Notes: generated by a model not told the origin, from the sequence alone. Positions 15,175 to 25,321 are shown, counted from the first letter of the stretch. The stretch is DNA of 64,000 nt from JALYXV01 sp963791545 (GCA_963791545.1 CAWBSR010000001.1:186001-250000), one strand, 5' to 3'. Made by a program: numbers and translations.

Positions 15175-17748
15175 ATGGCGCGACCCGCGCTGCCCTCGGC
15201 CCGGGACGGATTCTCTCTCGTGAATGCACTGCCTCGCTATTCGGACGAACAGTTACTCACCCTGCTCCGGGCGCGGCCCGACCTAGCCAGCCCCCCACCT
15301 GCGGACCTGGCAGCGCTGGCCTCCCGGGCGTCCGGCTGGGGCAGCATCAACGCCTGTTTGAGCCCCCTCAGCCGGGCTGACCGCCAGATCCTTGACGGGC
15401 TGTGCCTGCTGCCCCAGCCGACCACAGTGGCCGCCTTGGTGCGACTGCTGGCAGCAGACGTCGATCTTCGCGACCTCGACACCGTGCTGGGCCGGTTGGC
15501 CGCCATGGCGCTCATTTCCAGGACCGGCGACGACGTGGCCATCCTTCCCGTGCTCAAGGGGCTGCCCAACCCGGCGGGACTCGGTCCGCCGCTCAACCTG
15601 GCTCTGTTCGGCCAGCAATCCTCGGTGCTAGTGGCCACCATCCGCCGGCTCGGCGGCCACTCCTCCGGTCGCACTAAGGATGAGCTGGTGTCCACCCTGT
15701 GTGCGGTCCTGAGCGACCCCGACCAGGTACGTCGGGCGCTGAAGGACGCCCCCCCGGGGACAACCGAACTGGCCGATATCCTCAGCGAACACCCGATCGG
15801 GACCGTCAACTCGGGGACCCACTATATCCGGCCCGAGACTCCGCTCGGGTGGCTGGCCGAACGAGGCCTGGTGTTCGCGACGAGCTGGGACACCATCGTC
15901 ATGCCCCGCGAGGTGGGCCTGGCCCTACGAGGCGGGCGGTTGTTCCCGGGCTTCACGCTACGACCCCCCGAAGTGCGTTGGCGCCCGGTGGACGGTGCGT
16001 CGGTGGACCGGACCAGCACCGAATCGGCTCTGCAGGTCGTAACCGACATCTCAAGCATCTTCGACGGGTGGGACGAAGCGCCGCCCAAGCTGCTCAAGGC
16101 GGGCGGGGTCGGCGTACGCGATCTCCGCCGGGCAGCCACCGCGATCGGCCGATCCGAAACCGAGGCGGCCCGGTTGATCGAGCTGGCGGCCATCGCCGGC
16201 CTGGCCGGGTGGGACGAGGAAATGGTCACCGGGCTGCCGTGCCCGGTGTATGACGAGTGGGTCTGCCTCGAGGCAGCGCCGCGCTGGGCCTCGCTGGTCA
16301 CGTCTTGGTTGGCCGTGGACCTCCACATCAGCCTGGCCGGTGCCATTGGGACCAACGGAAAGCCGATCCCTCCCTTGCTGCCCCCCTCGTCTCTGCACCC
16401 GGCCCGTCACCGCCGCATGCTGGTTCTCGCCACCCTCCTCCAGGCCGACCCCGGTCACACCGCCGAGTTCGACAGCCTGGTCGCCCGGGTCACGTGGGAA
16501 GCTCCAGGCATCTGGACCGGCGGTCCCGCCCCGCCGGCCACGCTCGTGTCGTGGATTGTCGAGGAGGCCGAAATGTTGGGCCTTTGTGCGCATGGCGCCA
16601 TGAGCACTCTGGGCAGGGCGATGGTGACCGGCCGGCTCGACGAAGCGACAGCCTTCTTGGCAGCCAATGCGCCCCGCATGACGACCCAGTTCGTCATCCA
16701 GGCGGATCTCACGGCCGTGGCCACCGGCCCGTTGACGGTGGCGGTACGAGCGGAACTTGAGTCGATGGCCGATCTGGAATCCTCGGGAACGGCCACCGTC
16801 TACCGCTTCACCGAGCAGACGCTACGTCGGGCGTATGACGGCGGCCGAACCCAAGCCGACATTCACCGGTTCTTGGAGGCCTATGCGTCCAAGGGTGTCC
16901 CTCAGCCCCTCACTTACCTAGTGGAGGACGTCGGCCGGCGCCATGGAGGGGTACGGGTCGGATCCGCGGCCGCTTACATCCGCAGTGACGACCCGGCGCT
17001 GCTGACCGAGGTTCTCCTGGCTCGCAAAACGGCGAAACTGGGGCTGCGGCAACTGGCCCCCACGGTGCTCGTGAGCGCCGCCGGCCCGGAAGCGGCCGTC
17101 GCGGCCCTGCGGGCCGGCGGCTATCTGCCAGCCGAAGAGGACGAGACCGGTGCTCTGCTGGTCCGCCGCCGCCCAGTAGCTCGAGCCAGTCAAACCCATG
17201 GTCCTCTCAGCGCCCGCGCATTCGATCCCGCGATGGGCCAGATGGCCCGCCGGCGAGCCGCCGAGCTCACCGACATGCTGGCCGACCCCGACTCCATGGC
17301 CGCCTTTTCGCCGTCGTTTGGCACCGGTGACGCGTACGACCAGACGTACTTCAAGAGAGTGGTGGCACAACTGCGGGCGGGGCCGCGCCGGATTACCGAT
17401 CTTCCGGTCCCACGGGCGGGGCCGGTTCAGCCGCTCGATATGACAGCACCCGCTCTCCAACTAGACCTTCTGATGAAAGAGACCGATCGACCTGGGGGGA
17501 TCGCCAGATCTCACGTTGAGGTGCTCGATCTGCTGGATCAAGCATTCGCCCACGAGTGGTGGCTGCGGCTCGAGTACACGAACGAGCGGGGGCGCACACA
17601 ACAGATCAACGGCACGGTCTTCGATATCGACGACGACAACGCCCGGGTCACGTTTGGCACCATGCCGGGGTACGGGACGCGCGCCCTTGACATTTTTCAG
17701 ATCACCTGGGTGCGGGTCCTGACCGAGGCGGAGGCAAACGCGCTGTGA
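15175..17748 (+). CDS. XPB-associated helicase-like protein (Rv0862c-like, Helicase_C_3 type)
   Basis: 857 residues from ATG 15175, with GGAGG 7 bases upstream. Large helical protein resembling the conserved actinobacterial protein that precedes the XPB helicase (Rv0862c next to ercc3 in Mycobacterium tuberculosis). The Helicase_C_3 (XPB/Ssl2 N-terminal-like) region lies in the second half, roughly 480-620 (FVIQADLTAVATGPL, YRFTEQTLRRAYDGG). No Walker motif, so it is not itself an active helicase. Its stop overlaps the XPB start by four bases, implying equimolar synthesis and a complex with it in DNA repair. Confidence 0.8.
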   Translation: MARPALPSARDGFSLVNALPRYSDEQLLTLLRARPDLASPPPADLAALASRASGWGSINACLSPLSRADRQILDGLCLLPQPTTVAALVRLLAADVDLRDLDTVLGRLAAMALISRTGDDVAILPVLKGLPNPAGLGPPLNLALFGQQSSVLVATIRRLGGHSSGRTKDELVSTLCAVLSDPDQVRRALKDAPPGTTELADILSEHPIGTVNSGTHYIRPETPLGWLAERGLVFATSWDTIVMPREVGLALRGGRLFPGFTLRPPEVRWRPVDGASVDRTSTESALQVVTDISSIFDGWDEAPPKLLKAGGVGVRDLRRAATAIGRSETEAARLIELAAIAGLAGWDEEMVTGLPCPVYDEWVCLEAAPRWASLVTSWLAVDLHISLAGAIGTNGKPIPPLLPPSSLHPARHRRMLVLATLLQADPGHTAEFDSLVARVTWEAPGIWTGGPAPPATLVSWIVEEAEMLGLCAHGAMSTLGRAMVTGRLDEATAFLAANAPRMTTQFVIQADLTAVATGPLTVAVRAELESMADLESSGTATVYRFTEQTLRRAYDGGRTQADIHRFLEAYASKGVPQPLTYLVEDVGRRHGGVRVGSAAAYIRSDDPALLTEVLLARKTAKLGLRQLAPTVLVSAAGPEAAVAALRAGGYLPAEEDETGALLVRRRPVARASQTHGPLSARAFDPAMGQMARRRAAELTDMLADPDSMAAFSPSFGTGDAYDQTYFKRVVAQLRAGPRRITDLPVPRAGPVQPLDMTAPALQLDLLMKETDRPGGIARSHVEVLDLLDQAFAHEWWLRLEYTNERGRTQQINGTVFDIDDDNARVTFGTMPGYGTRALDIFQITWVRVLTEAEANAL

Positions 17749-19403
17749 CCGAGGGACCGCTGATCATCCAATCCGACCGGACCTTGCTGCTCGAGGTGGG
17801 CCACTCCGACGCGGCCGTCTGCCGGGCTGACATCGCCGCCTTCGCGGAGCTCGAACGGTCCCCGGAGCACGTCCACACTTACCGGCTCACCGACCTTGGC
17901 CTGTGGAACGCCCGGGCGGCGGGGCATGACGCCGAGCAGGTGGTCGACGCCCTCCTCCGCTGGTCGCGCTACCCCATACCCCAGGCGCTGCTGATCGACC
18001 TGGTGGAACGAATGGGCCGCTTCGGGAGGCTGGCCCTCGAAATCGACGCGGTGCACGGCCTGGTCCTGCGCACGACCGATAGGGCAGTTCTGGAGGAGGT
18101 CATACGGGCCAAGCAGGTGGCGTCGCTGGTCGGCCCCCGAATCGACGCCGACACCGTCTCCATCCCACGAGGCGAGCGGGGCCGGTTGAAGCAGGTGCTG
18201 TTGAAGCTGGGTTGGCCGGCCGAGGACCGGGCCGGCTACGTCGATGGGGCCCCCCACCTGATTCAGCTCGACCAGACCGACGGCTGGGTCCTGCGCAAAT
18301 ATCAGGAGCAGGCGGTCGCCGACTTTTTCGCAGCCGGCAGTGGTGTGGTGGTGCTGCCCTGCGGGGCCGGAAAGACGCTGGTCGGTATGGCCGCCATGGC
18401 CCGGGCGGCCACGCGCACCCTGATCCTCGTTACCAATACCGTGGCCTCCCGGCAATGGCAAGCGGAGCTGCTGGCCCGTACCAGCCTCGGAGCATCGGAG
18501 ATCGGCGAGTATTCGGGCGAGCGCAAGGAAATCAGGCCGGTAACCGTCGCCACCTACCAAATTCTCACGACCCGCCGAGGCGGCCTGTTCCCCCACCTCG
18601 AGCTGTTGTCGGCCGAGGATTGGGGGTTGATCATTTACGACGAGGTCCACCTGCTCCCGGCGCCGGTGTTCCGGATGACCGCCGAGATCCAGAGCCGGCG
18701 CCGCCTCGGGCTCACCGCCACGCTGGTCCGGGAGGACGGGCGTGAGGGTGACGTCTTCAGCCTGATCGGCCCGAAGCGTTACGACGCCCCCTGGCGCGAC
18801 ATCGAGGCTCAGGGGTGGATCGCGCCGGCAAACTGCACCGAGGTCCGTGTCACCCTTACCGACGAGGAGCGGATGGGCTATGCCCTGGCCGAGCCTGAGG
18901 AGCGTTACCGGGTGGGCGCCACGGCCAGAAGCAAATTGGCCGTGATCGAGGCGCTGTGTCAGGAAGCAGTGGCGCAAGGGGAACTGACCCTGGTCATCGG
19001 GCAGTACCTCGACCAGCTCGACCAGATCGCGGAACGGCTGGGCGCCCCGATTATCACTGGGAAGACCCCGACGGTCGAGCGCCAGCGCCTCTACGAGGCG
19101 TTTCGCCACCAGGAGACGCCGATCCTGGTGGTGTCGAAGGTGGCCAACTTCTCCATCGACCTGCCCGAAGCCTCGGTAGCCATTCAGGTTTCAGGAACCT
19201 TCGGGAGCCGGCAGGAGGAAGCCCAGCGGCTCGGGCGCATCCTGCGGCCCAAGCGCGACGGGCGCCAGGCCCATTTTTTCACCGTCGTGTCCCGCGACAC
19301 CAACGACCAGGAGTTCGCGGCCCGCCGCCAGCGGTTTCTCGCCGAACAGGGCTACGCCTATCGGATCGTCGACGCCGAGCATGTCCTGCAGCGCAAGCCC
19401 TGA
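17745..19403 (+). CDS. ercc3: DNA repair helicase XPB
   Basis: 552 residues from GTG 17745 (GTGA overlap with the previous gene). Superfamily 2 helicase: CGAGKT at 206-211 is Walker A, DEVH at 299-302 is motif II, TATLVREDG at 324-332 contains motif III and the Arg-Glu-Asp (RED) motif of XPB. The C-terminal lobe has KVANFSIDLP and QRLGRILRPK. The N-terminal 170 residues are the damage-recognition-like domain. XPB unwinds DNA 3' to 5' in nucleotide excision repair or related pathways. Symbol follows the mycobacterial name. Confidence 0.92.
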   Translation: MTEGPLIIQSDRTLLLEVGHSDAAVCRADIAAFAELERSPEHVHTYRLTDLGLWNARAAGHDAEQVVDALLRWSRYPIPQALLIDLVERMGRFGRLALEIDAVHGLVLRTTDRAVLEEVIRAKQVASLVGPRIDADTVSIPRGERGRLKQVLLKLGWPAEDRAGYVDGAPHLIQLDQTDGWVLRKYQEQAVADFFAAGSGVVVLPCGAGKTLVGMAAMARAATRTLILVTNTVASRQWQAELLARTSLGASEIGEYSGERKEIRPVTVATYQILTTRRGGLFPHLELLSAEDWGLIIYDEVHLLPAPVFRMTAEIQSRRRLGLTATLVREDGREGDVFSLIGPKRYDAPWRDIEAQGWIAPANCTEVRVTLTDEERMGYALAEPEERYRVGATARSKLAVIEALCQEAVAQGELTLVIGQYLDQLDQIAERLGAPIITGKTPTVERQRLYEAFRHQETPILVVSKVANFSIDLPEASVAIQVSGTFGSRQEEAQRLGRILRPKRDGRQAHFFTVVSRDTNDQEFAARRQRFLAEQGYAYRIVDAEHVLQRKP

Positions 19404-19736
19404 TTCGACGGCACGACGGGTGCAGGCCTAAGGACTCCATGCTGAACCGCCGCTCCGGACGGGCGGCGCGGCCGTGTCGGCCCTCGGCGCCTTCGGCACG
19501 TCTGGGTGCCAAGGGGTTGCCCCCCCGGCCAGCGTTCGGCCCCGGCGGGTAGCGCCACACTCGGCCTCGACATTTTTTGTTCATGGGTCTTCGACTCCGG
19601 ACGGAGCCTCGCACTGCTCGGAACGGTGGCTGCCGGGCTGGATCTTCTAGGCCGGGTCGTCCCTATTCCCCGGTGCGGCCGAATCTGCACACGGGCCCTT
19701 CCGGCCGGGAGACCGGCAAACCGCGAATCGGTTCCG
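19404..19736. other. Non-coding stretch between convergent XPB and holB
   Basis: 333 bases with no supported gene. Several short GC-rich hairpins are possible (for example around 19690-19720), but none with a clear U-tract. I searched by eye for SRP RNA and RNase P RNA signatures and saw none. Confidence 0.5.
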
Positions 19737-20834
19737 TCACCCCACCCTGGTCGGCAGCCGCCCCAGCCGAATGAGCAAGCCTTGCAACTGCAGGAGCTCG
19801 TTGGGGTTGTATACCAGGTTGGCATAGAGATCCTGGACGAGGCGGACAGACTCGACGGCGTCGGCAGCCGACGAGCTTGAGCCACCCGATGCCAGACGGT
19901 CCCGATAGACGCCGGCCAGAGCGGCCAGGCCGGCCTTGAGCTCATCGGTGCGCTGGCGCCGGACTTCCCGGCGGTGGCGCTCCTCAAGTTCCTTGGCCCC
20001 GGTTTTGGCGGCCCGCCTGCCTCCGCCGCGACCGGTGACCTCGTTGGCGCGAGCGATGCGGGCCTCGAGTTCCGCGACTTCTGCCGCCTGCCGCTCTTTG
20101 AGGGGTCCCACACTACGTTCGAGCAGCGCCGCCAGTTCGTCCGCGATCGCCAGGGCGGTGCCGCCGGTCCCATCCAGGCGCCCAGGCACCGTCTGCCAGG
20201 CTCGGCGCCTGACACCGAACTCGGGGTCGTGGGCCAACAGGCGAGCCCGGTCCAAACGACCGTCGGCGACGATCGCCAACTCCAGTGCCAGGTCGTGCGA
20301 GTATCCGTCGGCTTGCAACGCCTCGGCGATCGCTTCTTGGGACACGGGACGAAAGTCGATCACGACACAGCGGCTGGCGATGGTGACCAACTCATGGGGC
20401 AGGAACTCCGCGGTGATGACGAACACCGTGCTTGGCGGCGGCTCCTCGATCGTTTTGAGCAATGCCGGGCCAGCTTCTTTGACCAGGTGGAAATCGCTCA
20501 GCATGAGCACTTTCCGGTCACCCTCGACCGGGCTGCGCGCCGCCGCGGTACCGATTGCCCGGGCCATGTCGATGGTGATCCACGGGCCCTCCCGTTCGAA
20601 CACGACGACGTCGGGGTGGACCCCGCCCAGCACCCGCCGGCACACGTCGCACGTCCCATCGCCACCGTCGGCACACAACAAGGCGGCCGCGAAGCTGGCG
20701 GTGGCCGCCCGCTTACCCGATCCGGGCGGCCCGACCAGCAGGTAGGCGTGCACGGGGTGCACCGCGGCGGCACGGAGGGCGGAGACGGCCCACTCTTGGC
20801 CGATGACGTCGCCGAACAGTTTGATGGGCACCAT
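19737..20834 (-). CDS. holB: DNA polymerase III subunit delta prime
   Basis: 365 residues from ATG 20834 with GGAG just upstream. AAA+ clamp-loader fold: LVGPPGSGKR is Walker A, KVLMLSDFHLVKEAGPALLK covers Walker B, and the arginine-sensor-like VIASR is ITIASRCV. It carries a zinc module (CADGGDGTCDVC, missing one of the usual four spacings but with three cysteines visible). Helps load the sliding clamp. Upstream, three genes away, lies topA, a common actinobacterial neighbourhood (topA, tmk, holB), but no thymidylate kinase gene is present between them here. Confidence 0.85.
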   Translation of the reverse strand: MVPIKLFGDVIGQEWAVSALRAAAVHPVHAYLLVGPPGSGKRAATASFAAALLCADGGDGTCDVCRRVLGGVHPDVVVFEREGPWITIDMARAIGTAAARSPVEGDRKVLMLSDFHLVKEAGPALLKTIEEPPPSTVFVITAEFLPHELVTIASRCVVIDFRPVSQEAIAEALQADGYSHDLALELAIVADGRLDRARLLAHDPEFGVRRRAWQTVPGRLDGTGGTALAIADELAALLERSVGPLKERQAAEVAELEARIARANEVTGRGGGRRAAKTGAKELEERHRREVRRQRTDELKAGLAALAGVYRDRLASGGSSSSAADAVESVRLVQDLYANLVYNPNELLQLQGLLIRLGRLPTRVG

Positions 20835-20894
20835 TCAGCTCCATTCAATCGCAAGTATCGGCGAGATCCTACGCTGCTGAGGAAGATCACCGAT

Positions 20895-21716
20895 TTATCG
20901 AGGTGGCGTGTTGAGTGCTTGAATCTCTCCCACGGTCACCCGAACAGCGGCGTCAAAGCCATTCAATTCGCCAAGATCGCCGCCGCCGGGGGCTCCTCTA
21001 ATAGTCCATACCACGTGATAGGCGGTGTGGGCGTGGACTGTGTATTTCTGATCCGGCGTGTCGGCGCTTGATTGGTGCCAGGTCCATCCACAATCCGGTG
21101 ACGCAGCGAGCACCGGCTGCTGCGGGTTTTCGCTGGTCGCCAACTGGTCGTTATACGGGGTGCCGGGACCATTGCAGGTCGCGGTGGCAGAAGTGCCGTC
21201 GCCCTTAATCTGGTAGGAGAAGACGAGACGCACGGGAGTGGCAGTCACAGTGACGGAGACAGGACCAGCCGAGGTTGTAGACGTAAGCGGAACCCAGGCG
21301 GATTTCGGTACCCACGCCCAGGTGGGCATCTGGACGTACTGCCACAAGTCGGCGGCGGGACTGAACTGCACCGGCGGGGCCGGAAGTCCAAGATGACTTC
21401 TGGCAGTGATAACCAATTGGGAGGGAGTTATCGGACCACCCGGAGGGACGAAGATCACCGATGGCGGCCCCAGCACACCATCCCGGAAAAAGCATACGTA
21501 CCAAGATCCAGGTGTGCCCGGCGGTATCACTTGACCCGAGTCGGTTACACCGCCGTTAAGTACCGATGGATAACCAACCGAGTCGGCGGGAATGGCGTCG
21601 TAGGGACAAGACCCTCCACCGCCGCCACCTCCATTCTTAGATCCGCCAACACCGTCCCCGGATTGAACGATCTGATCGGTCCCATTCCCTCCCTGGGAGT
21701 GGACTCGCGTTGCCAC
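20895..21716 (-). CDS. Secreted-type hypothetical protein, 5' end uncertain
   Basis: 273 residues from GTG 21716. The early part is a Gly-rich run (GGSKNGGGGGGGSC), then a beta-rich region with many Trp and Pro (YPSVLNGG, SWYVCFFRDG, YVQMPTWAWVPK) and several cysteines (likely disulfides). The region upstream in frame soon meets a stop (TAA), and no signal peptide is visible, although the composition suggests an exported protein. Next door is a decayed lipoprotein gene, so this gene may have lost its 5' end too. Function unknown; I recall similar proteins in other actinobacteria but not a named family. Confidence 0.55.
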   Translation of the reverse strand: MATRVHSQGGNGTDQIVQSGDGVGGSKNGGGGGGGSCPYDAIPADSVGYPSVLNGGVTDSGQVIPPGTPGSWYVCFFRDGVLGPPSVIFVPPGGPITPSQLVITARSHLGLPAPPVQFSPAADLWQYVQMPTWAWVPKSAWVPLTSTTSAGPVSVTVTATPVRLVFSYQIKGDGTSATATCNGPGTPYNDQLATSENPQQPVLAASPDCGWTWHQSSADTPDQKYTVHAHTAYHVVWTIRGAPGGGDLGELNGFDAAVRVTVGEIQALNTPPR

Positions 21717-21746
21717 CGATGGGGTTAAGATCGGCGCCGGCCCGTG

Positions 21747-22374
21747 TTAGCAAAACCACTGATTGCCACGAGGAGACGACAAAGAGGTGAGAAATATCAG
21801 AACACGGCTGGCGTGACATGCGTCTGTCTTCTTTCCCGATTTTAAGGTTGTCGAATCGGAAACAAACCAATTTCCATTGGACCGAGTCATGGTGAAGCGA
21901 AGTAGCGTATGACCTACATCCGGCTTATCCACGGGTAGTCCAGTTCGTCCATCAATTTCTACGGAGTGGTCGAAATCACAGTCCATCACTGCGGCGGTAT
22001 CTCCGATCAATGATGTAACTTGCGGATTTAGGTCAAGTCGGATCCTTTTTCGTAATGACCCATGAGACTAACCTGAGTCAGAGCCTGTTGTGCCGCCAAG
22101 AGTTGTTTTCCGGTCGTCGTGAATGCGAGCCGGGTGTCAAGTGGGTTTACCGGGTACGCTTCCGCTTACAGCGATTATAGTCGTCCCACGCTGCGCGGTA
22201 GGCGGCGAGGATCGCAGCTTTGGTCGGGTCGAGCGTGGTCGTGGTGGCGGCGGGCGCCGTTGTCGTGGTCGTCGGCGGAGGAGGTAGGCCCGTGCCGTGT
22301 CCTCCGGTGCTGCAGGCGGCACCGAGCAAGGCCATAGCCACGGTCACGGCGAACCTCCGCCGACCACTACCCAT
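21747..22374 (-). pseudogene. Lipoprotein gene broken by several frameshifts
   Basis: From ATG 22374 the reading frame gives a lipoprotein signal (ALLGAACSTGG, lipobox LGAAC) and a Thr/Pro-rich stretch, then ends at DDY...TR. Adjacent frames continue the same kind of protein: IAVSGSVP, then PVNPLDTRLAFTTTGKQLL and VSLMGHYEKGSDL, then NPQVTSLIGDTAAVMDCDF, DHSVEIDGRTGLP and FTMTRSNGNWFVSDSTTLK up to 21747. At least three frame changes (near 22180, 22166 and 22042) are needed. The segments join in order without loss, so this is a decayed gene rather than separate small genes. Function unknown. Confidence 0.75.
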
Positions 22375-22448
22375 GCAGTGGGCATCTTGTCACATGTTGA
22401 GAACTCTTCATCAGTGCTCTCTATGCCGCGGCACGCAAGCACAGTGCC

Positions 22449-22469
22449 GCCCAGGGAGTGCCCCTGGGC
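22449..22469 (-). terminator. Candidate terminator downstream of topA
   Basis: GCCCAGGG and CCCTGGGC form an 8-bp perfect stem with a 5-base loop, 17 bases after the topA stop on the minus strand. No U-tract. Confidence 0.4.
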
Positions 22470-22485
22470 AACAAGACGCGACCCT

Positions 22486-25251
22486 CTAGGAGGACTTGCG
22501 GGCCTTCTTCGCTGACGTTGCCTTCTTGGCGGCCGACGCCTTCTTGACCGTCGCAGACCCCTTCTTCACAGTCGCGGTCTTCCTCGCGGCCGGCGCCTTC
22601 TTCGCCCCCCCTGCCTTCTTGGCGGGAGCCTTCTTGGCACCGGCAGTACCGGCGGTTGTCTTCCGGGCTCGGGGCGGGCGCGGCGCCGCCTCGCGGCGGG
22701 CCACCAGCAACTCGGCGGCCCGCTCCAGCGTGACGCCCTCCACCGTGTCACCCTTACGCAACGACGCGTTGGTGACCCCGTCCGTCACGTAGGGCCCGAA
22801 ACGACCCTCCTTCACCGTCACCGCCTGCCGGCTGACCGGATCCAACCCGAGGTCCCGCAAGGGGGCCCCCGACCGGGCCGATCCTCGACCGGCCTTGGGT
22901 TGGGCGAAGATCGCCCGGGCCTCATCCAGCGTCACGGTGAACAACTGGGCGTCGCTCGCCAGCGAACGCGAATCGGTACCCTTCTTGAGGTAGGGCCCGT
23001 ACCGGCCATGGGTGGCCACGATCTCATCGCCGTCGGCATCGACGCCCACCAGGCGGGGCAGCGACAGGAGCCGCAGCGCCTCCTCCAGCGTCACCGAATC
23101 CAGGGTCAACCCGTCGAGCAGGGACTGCGTCTTGGGCTTGGCGGCGGCCGAGCCGTTGGTTGCCTCTCCCCCACCGAGCTGCACGTAAGGTCCGAACCGG
23201 CCCGCCCGGGCCACGATCTGTAACCCCGAAGCGGGGTCCACCCCGAGCACCCGGTCGCTCGACCCCGCCCCCAGCAACTCCTCCGACTTGGCCACCGTGA
23301 GCTCGTCGGGCGGCAGGTCCTCGGGCACCTGGGCACGGTCCTCGCCCCGCTGGATGTAGGGCCCGTAGCGGCCCACCCGCACCACGATCCCCTCTCCGAC
23401 GGGGATGGAGTTGACCTCGCGAGCGTCGATCTCGGCCAGCTGGTCGTGCACCATCAGCTTCAGGCCGGCCTGGATCTCCCGGTGGGCGCTGCGATCGTCC
23501 CCGAAATAGAACTTGTGCAACCACGGGATCGTCTCTTCGGACCCGTTGGCGATGCCATCGAGGTCCTCCTCCATCTGGGCCGTGAACCCGTAGTCCACCA
23601 ACTGCCCGAAGTGCTGCTCCAGCAGTCCGACCACCGCGAACGCGGTCCACGACGGGATCAACGCGGTGCCCTTCTTCCACACGTAACCGCGGGCCTGGAT
23701 GTTCTCGATGATCGAGGCGTACGTCGACGGCCGCCCCACCCCCATCTCCTCCAGCGCCTTGACCAGCGACGCCTCCGTGAAACGGGCCGGCGGCTGGGTG
23801 GCGTGGCCCCGGGCCGCCAGCTCATCGGCCGACAGCGCGTCGCCCACTGCCAGGATGGGCAGGCGAATTTCCTGGTCCTCGAGGCGGGCGTCGGGGTCGT
23901 CGGAGCCTTCGACATAGGCCCGCAGGAAACCGGGGAACTCGATCGTCTTCCCGCTGGTCGCGAACTCGGCGTCCTCGCCTGCCGACGACACCGCCCCCAG
24001 CCGCACCTGCATGCTCTGGCCTCGGGCGTCGGCCATCTGCGACGCCACGGTGCGCTTCCAGATCAGGTCATAGAGTCGGAACATGTCCCCCGACAAGCCG
24101 GTCTGTTCCGGCGTCCGGAACGTCTCCCCCGAGGGTCGGATCGCCTCGTGGGCCTCCTGGGCGTTCTTGACCTTCTTGTCGTAGCGTCGGGGGTGTTCGG
24201 GGAGGTAGGCGGGGCCATACAGCGAACGGGCCTGGGCCCGGGCCGCCGTGAGGGCCTGCTCCGACAGCGTGGTCGAGTCGGTGCGCATGTAGGTGATGTA
24301 GCCCTGTTCGTACAGGTCCTGGGCCACCCGCATGGTGCGCTGGGAGGGGAAGCGCAGCTTGCGGCCTGCCTCCTGCTGCAACGTCGAGGTCATGAACGGC
24401 GGGTAGGGCGATCGCCGGTAGGGCTTCTCCTCGACCGAGCGCACAGAAAACGAGGCGTCCTCCAAGCGGGAGGCGACCCCGGAAGCCTCCGCCTCGTCGA
24501 GGACCAAGACCGAAGATGCGGTGACCCGCCCGTGCTCACCGAAGTCCTTTCCGGTAGCCAGGCGGCGGCCGTCGAGGGCGACCAGCGTGGCGCCGAAGCG
24601 GTCCCCTTTTTCCCCCTTCCGGAACTGCCCGTCGACGTCCCAATAGGAGGCCGACGTGAAGCGGATGCGGGCCCGTTCCCGCTCGACCAGGAGGCGGGTG
24701 GCGACGGACTGGACGCGACCGGCCGAGAGCCCGTTCATGACCTTCTTCCAGAGCACGGCCGAAACCTCGTAGCCGTACAGCCGGTCAAGGATGCGGCGCG
24801 CCTCCTGGGCATCGACCAGGCGGCGGTCGAGCTCGCGCCACTCCCGCACCGCCCGCTCGATGGCGGGCCGGGTGATCTCGTGGAAGACCATGCGCTTCAC
24901 GGGAACCTGAGGAGCCAGCACTTCGAGCAGGTGCCAGGCGATCGATTCCCCTTCGCGGTCCTCGTCTGTCGCCAAGTAGACCTCGCTGGCCTCCTTGACG
25001 AGTCCTTTCAGCTTCCTTACCTGATCCTTCTTCTTCTTGGGGACCACGTAGAGGGGCTTGAAGTCGTTGTCGACGTCGACGCCGAGGCGGGCCCACTTCT
25101 CGCTCTTGTAGGCCTCGGGGATCTCGGCGGAGCCGTTGGGCAGGTCCCGGATGTGGCCGATCGACGCCTCGACGAGGTAGTCGCGACCGAGGAAGCCCGC
25201 GATGGTCTTCGCCTTGGCGGGGGACTCCACGATGACAAGCGGTTTGGACAT
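22486..25251 (-). CDS. topA: DNA topoisomerase I
   Basis: 921 residues from ATG 25251 (MSKPLVIVESPAKAKTI, the usual start); an open frame continues upstream without homology. The Toprim domain has VESPAKAKT and DEDREGE. The active-site tyrosine is Tyr321 in GYITYMRTDS. Several C-terminal repeats (GRFGPYV, GRYGPYI/L) form the topoisomerase C domains, and the last about 70 residues are Lys/Ala-rich (KKAPAKKAGGAKKAP), as in other actinobacterial TopA. Relaxes negative supercoils. Divergent from dedA by 70 bases. Confidence 0.97.
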   Translation of the reverse strand: MSKPLVIVESPAKAKTIAGFLGRDYLVEASIGHIRDLPNGSAEIPEAYKSEKWARLGVDVDNDFKPLYVVPKKKKDQVRKLKGLVKEASEVYLATDEDREGESIAWHLLEVLAPQVPVKRMVFHEITRPAIERAVREWRELDRRLVDAQEARRILDRLYGYEVSAVLWKKVMNGLSAGRVQSVATRLLVERERARIRFTSASYWDVDGQFRKGEKGDRFGATLVALDGRRLATGKDFGEHGRVTASSVLVLDEAEASGVASRLEDASFSVRSVEEKPYRRSPYPPFMTSTLQQEAGRKLRFPSQRTMRVAQDLYEQGYITYMRTDSTTLSEQALTAARAQARSLYGPAYLPEHPRRYDKKVKNAQEAHEAIRPSGETFRTPEQTGLSGDMFRLYDLIWKRTVASQMADARGQSMQVRLGAVSSAGEDAEFATSGKTIEFPGFLRAYVEGSDDPDARLEDQEIRLPILAVGDALSADELAARGHATQPPARFTEASLVKALEEMGVGRPSTYASIIENIQARGYVWKKGTALIPSWTAFAVVGLLEQHFGQLVDYGFTAQMEEDLDGIANGSEETIPWLHKFYFGDDRSAHREIQAGLKLMVHDQLAEIDAREVNSIPVGEGIVVRVGRYGPYIQRGEDRAQVPEDLPPDELTVAKSEELLGAGSSDRVLGVDPASGLQIVARAGRFGPYVQLGGGEATNGSAAAKPKTQSLLDGLTLDSVTLEEALRLLSLPRLVGVDADGDEIVATHGRYGPYLKKGTDSRSLASDAQLFTVTLDEARAIFAQPKAGRGSARSGAPLRDLGLDPVSRQAVTVKEGRFGPYVTDGVTNASLRKGDTVEGVTLERAAELLVARREAAPRPPRARKTTAGTAGAKKAPAKKAGGAKKAPAARKTATVKKGSATVKKASAAKKATSAKKARKSS

Positions 25252-25321
25252 GTGGCAAGAGAGTGAGTCGGGAGGGGGGCTGGTGTCAACCCGGGGGGTG
25301 GGTCGCCTAGCATTTGCCGTC

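Noticed and set aside
19404..19736. Possible structural RNA (SRP or RNase P) near holB
   Set aside because: No conserved motifs of either RNA could be found by eye.
23446..25266. 606-codon plus-strand frame opposite topA
   Set aside because: Antisense to TopA, which has all family motifs.
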